Origin: Chloroflexota bacterium
Lineage (GTDB): Bacteria > Chloroflexota > Anaerolineae > Promineifilales > Promineifilaceae
Reading direction: 5' to 3'
Length of the DNA: 8,316 nt
Assembly (NCBI GenBank): GCA_008501785.1
Contig: QQUD01000489.1
Location: forward strand, 1-8,316
Shown: one piece after another, positions 6,379 to 8,316 of the stretch
How the letters are laid out: each line of letters opens with the position of its first letter
Position numbering within the stretch: the first letter of the stretch is position 1
The notes under the pieces: generated by a model
Told to the model about the DNA's origin: nothing
Database searches by the model: none
What the model saw: only the letters and a program-made list of their open reading frames with translations
Position numbers and translations under genes: made by a program

Positions 6379-7308
6379 TTATAACTGCTTCATCCAAACC
6401 GGAAAGCGTTGCCCACTGGCAAAGAAGCCAAACTTTTTATAAAGATATTGGGATGCAATATTCTCAATTTGTGTATTCAACGTAATACGATGTCGTCCCC
6501 TTTGATGATACCCCCGAAATGTGTGGGCTAACAAGGCTGAACCAATGCCACTGCGGTGCAAATCTGGGTCAACCGTGATGCGGACAAGATGGGCACCATA
6601 ATCGCTTGGGGTGCTTAGTTGAAAACCAACAATTTTCTCATCTAAAAGCGCCACATCGAAGCTAAATGCTTGGTGTCGCGCAAGGTCTAATCCCCGGGCA
6701 CTGTGGCGCCATAATGGTTCAAAAGCCTTTTCTTCAAGATACGCTAATTGCGCCAGGTCTGTTTCAAATACATGTCGAAATGTTAAATTTGGAACGTCCG
6801 GCACAGAAGGTACAGTGGTACTTTCCTTAATATAAGTTTCAATCTGAGTCGCTTTGTGAAATCGTAACTTCGAGAGCCATTGGTTGGGCCACTCTTGAAT
6901 GGTCAACCAGGCAATTGAATCAATACTGCTTGCCTTTAAATTGCTGGAAGCCAACTCAATCATATCGCCAAGCGCGAGCAAGGGGGTCACATGCTCGTCA
7001 AGCGCCGCCACTCGGACCCAGGCTGCAGGCTCCGGATCAGGGGTGACCGCAAGGCAGCCATGCAGTGATGTGCGTGGCCCCAATAACTTTTCAGTAAAGG
7101 ATTGCTGTGCAGAGGTTCCATTTGACTTTGGCAAAACCACAAAACCGGGCGCGCCAATCCAGTCGCCTGGTAGATACCAGTCAACGTGCATGTGTTTGTT
7201 AACGGCCGTTCGCAGCAGCGACATAATGCCAGATGTATCAGATCGTGTGGCAATACGTGAAAGCTTGGGTTGTTTTGTGCCCTTTGACCAAAGGTTTGCG
7301 AATTCCAT
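6379..7308 (-). CDS. GNAT-family N-acetyltransferase, probably two tandem GNAT-like halves
   Basis: Predicted acetyl-CoA-dependent acyltransferase of 309 residues, about twice the length of a single GNAT domain. The C-terminal half (about 174-309) is clear: strand plus acetyl-CoA loop VRITVDPDLHRSGIGSALL (loop HRSGIGSA at 251-258; the usual first Gln/Arg is His251), and motif B NIASQYLYKKFGF with Asn283 and Tyr290, as in RimI-like enzymes. The N-terminal half (about 18-160) starts like a GNAT (LSRIATRSDTSGIMSLL) and ends in a similar strand pattern (WLSKLRFHKATQIETYI), but has no acetyl-CoA loop I can see. It may be a degenerate copy used for substrate binding; that is inference. The substrate is unknown. 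The ATG at 7308 was chosen because the frame open further upstream, to 7488, would overlap recA antisense and gives non-family sequence. No Shine-Dalgarno is visible. First gene of the minus-strand cluster, divergent from recA. Confidence 0.85.
   Translation of the reverse strand: MEFANLWSKGTKQPKLSRIATRSDTSGIMSLLRTAVNKHMHVDWYLPGDWIGAPGFVVLPKSNGTSAQQSFTEKLLGPRTSLHGCLAVTPDPEPAAWVRVAALDEHVTPLLALGDMIELASSNLKASSIDSIAWLTIQEWPNQWLSKLRFHKATQIETYIKESTTVPSVPDVPNLTFRHVFETDLAQLAYLEEKAFEPLWRHSARGLDLARHQAFSFDVALLDEKIVGFQLSTPSDYGAHLVRITVDPDLHRSGIGSALLAHTFRGYHQRGRHRITLNTQIENIASQYLYKKFGFFASGQRFPVWMKQL
7201..7210. repeat. AACGGCCGTT palindrome, copy 8
   Basis: Full 10-bp form near the 5' end of the GNAT gene, about 150 bp from recA; read on the minus strand as ACG GCC GTT (Thr-Ala-Val). 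Confidence 0.8.
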
Positions 7309-7324
7309 GCCGCTATTGTACACT
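7296..7324 (+). promoter_or_regulatory. recA: Candidate sigma-70-type promoter for recA
   Basis: TTGCGA (7296-7301), a 17-bp spacer and TACACT (7319-7324), each matching four of six consensus bases, would start transcription near 7331 and give a leader of about 33 nt. The -35 lies inside the GNAT coding start. No complete LexA-type operator is recognisable nearby. Confidence 0.35.
7315..7320 (-). promoter_or_regulatory. Candidate -10 box of the divergent GNAT gene
   Basis: On the minus strand this reads TACAAT, five of six matches to TATAAT, and ends 6 nt before the ATG at 7308. Transcription would then start at or next to the start codon, giving a leaderless message, which fits the missing Shine-Dalgarno. 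No convincing -35 is seen: TTCGAA at 7337-7342 is weak. It overlaps the candidate recA -10 by two bases. Confidence 0.25.
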
Positions 7325-7354
7325 ACATAACTAAATTTCGAACAACATTGAGAC

Positions 7355-7358
7355 AGGA
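7355..7358 (+). promoter_or_regulatory. recA: Shine-Dalgarno AGGA of recA
   Basis: AGGA lies 5 nt of A before the ATG at 7364 and supports that start, which also gives the family-typical beginning MAKKGKEQ. Confidence 0.6.
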
Positions 7359-7363
7359 AAAAA

Positions 7364-8316
7364 ATGGCAAAAAAGGGAAAGGAGCAATCGTTAGCCAATA
7401 CATTGGCAACATTAACCAAAAGATATGGTGATGGCATCATCATGAAGCTTGGCGATGCTTCCCATATGCAGGTGGAAACAATCCCCACCGGTGCGCTCTC
7501 CCTCGATGTCGCGTTAGGTGTTGGTGGCGTCCCTCGCGGTCGCGTTATCGAAATTTACGGTCCCGAATCATCTGGAAAAACAACCCTTTGTCAGCACATT
7601 ATTGCTGAATCCCAAAAACGTAACGGCATTTGTGCATTTATTGATATGGAACATGCCCTCGACCCAGTTTACGCAGGGCGCTGTGGTGTTGATATTGATA
7701 ATTTGTATGTATCTCAGCCAGATACGGGGGAGCAGGCACTAGAAATTGCTGAAGCTTTGATACGTTCCGGTACGATGGACGTTGTTGTTGTAGACTCCGT
7801 TGCAGCACTTGTTCCTCGTGCCGAAATTGAAGGCGAAATGGGTGATGCTCATGTCGGTTTGCAGGCGCGATTAATGTCTCAGGCATTACGAAAACTGTCT
7901 GGAGCCATCAAACAATCCAATACCGTCATGATTTTCACCAATCAACTACGCTCTAAAATTGGTGTCATGTTTGGCAGCCCTGAAACAACCAGCGGTGGTA
8001 ATGCACTCAAATTCTATTCATCTGTACGAATGGATATCCGACGAATCCAGGCACTCAAAGCGGGTGGCGATGTTGTTGGCAACCGGACGCGCGTTAAGGT
8101 GAAAAAGAACAAAGTGGCACCACCCTTTACTGAATGTGAATTTGACATCATGTACAACGAAGGCATATCAAGAACGGGTGATGTGCTTGATTTGGGCGTT
8201 GAATATGGATTTATATCCAAACGTGGTGCATTTTTCCGGTATGGTGAAACCTTGCTTGGTCAAGGTCGTGAAAATTCAAAAACTTTCTTATCAGAGAATT
8301 CGGTAATGCTGCAAGA
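7364..8316 (+). CDS. recA: Recombinase RecA (3' truncated by window edge)
   Basis: DNA recombinase that forms ATP-dependent filaments on single-stranded DNA, catalyses strand exchange and promotes LexA self-cleavage. 317 residues are visible; RecA is usually near 350, so about 30-40 C-terminal residues, mostly the acidic tail, lie beyond the edge. From memory of the E. coli protein the residue numbers coincide: Walker [10 protein letters not shown] at 66-74 with Lys72, catalytic Glu96, Walker B VVVVDS with Asp144, loop 2 switch Gln194 in FTNQLR, then [10 protein letters not shown], Lys216, Phe217 and Arg222, and Lys248 and Lys250. The frame is intact, with no intein at the Walker A site. Odd points are Met95 in [10 protein letters not shown], where Ala is usual, and Thr192 in FTNQ, where Ile is common. 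It is transcribed divergently from the GNAT gene with 55 bp between the starts. Confidence 0.98.
   Translation, partial: MAKKGKEQSLANTLATLTKRYGDGIIMKLGDASHMQVETIPTGALSLDVALGVGGVPRGRVIEIYGPESSGKTTLCQHIIAESQKRNGICAFIDMEHALDPVYAGRCGVDIDNLYVSQPDTGEQALEIAEALIRSGTMDVVVVDSVAALVPRAEIEGEMGDAHVGLQARLMSQALRKLSGAIKQSNTVMIFTNQLRSKIGVMFGSPETTSGGNALKFYSSVRMDIRRIQALKAGGDVVGNRTRVKVKKNKVAPPFTECEFDIMYNEGISRTGDVLDLGVEYGFISKRGAFFRYGETLLGQGRENSKTFLSENSVMLQ

Noticed and set aside
7318..7328. Small dyad TGTA-CAC-TACA between recA and the GNAT gene
   Set aside because: Four-base arms that do not extend outward; expected by chance and overlapping the promoter candidates.
6899..7330. Plus-strand open frame of 143 codons antisense to the GNAT gene
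   Set aside because: Low-complexity Ser/Ala-rich translation with no recognisable motif, fully opposite a supported gene.
7337..7353. Possible LexA operator upstream of recA, with the half-site CGAAC
   Set aside because: The second half-site (GTTCG) is absent; neither the Gram-positive nor the E. coli box is met.
7309..7488. N-terminal extension of the GNAT protein by 60 residues
   Set aside because: It would run antisense through the recA start, lacks GNAT-like sequence and would leave no room for promoters between the genes.

Overview
The window is about 8.3 kb of moderate-GC (roughly 44% by eye), gene-dense bacterial chromosome. The plus strand carries the 3' part of a CHASE/PAS sensor histidine kinase, a small Rcp1-type response regulator and a hybrid kinase (receiver-PAS-kinase-receiver). 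A minus-strand cluster then converges on them: a pterin-4a-carbinolamine dehydratase, a polytopic membrane protein of unknown family and a two-part GNAT-type acetyltransferase. The 5' part of recA reads divergently away from the acetyltransferase and runs off the right edge. No RNA gene, insertion sequence, CRISPR array or prophage remnant is visible, and no gene-free stretch exceeds about 60 bp. Nothing fixes the taxon. The style of the signalling proteins, the RecA sequence and the Shine-Dalgarno use fit a free-living environmental bacterium; Chloroflexota is my low-confidence guess.

Bases 2-4901 look like one signalling operon. The first kinase overlaps the response regulator start by 23 bp, and the hybrid kinase follows 48 bp downstream behind its own Shine-Dalgarno. 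An extracytoplasmic signal sensed by the CHASE domain would autophosphorylate the first kinase. It would then pass phosphate to the stand-alone receiver, and possibly to the receivers of the hybrid kinase. None of the three has a DNA-binding or other output domain, so the final effector lies outside the window or is a protein partner.

Bases 4919-7308 are a compact minus-strand group with gaps of 14 and 15 bp: GNAT protein, membrane protein, dehydratase. They are probably co-transcribed, but the three functions do not make an obvious pathway. The 55 bp between the GNAT start and recA should hold two divergent promoters.

The most unusual signal belongs to no gene. The perfect palindrome ACGGCCGT, usually extended to AACGGCCGTT, occurs eight times, against well under one expected by chance. 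Every CGGCCG in the window lies inside it. It sits in four different genes, on both coding strands and in all three codon phases, which points to a DNA-level role or bias. It resembles the highly iterated palindromes (HIP1) of cyanobacteria, with a different core.
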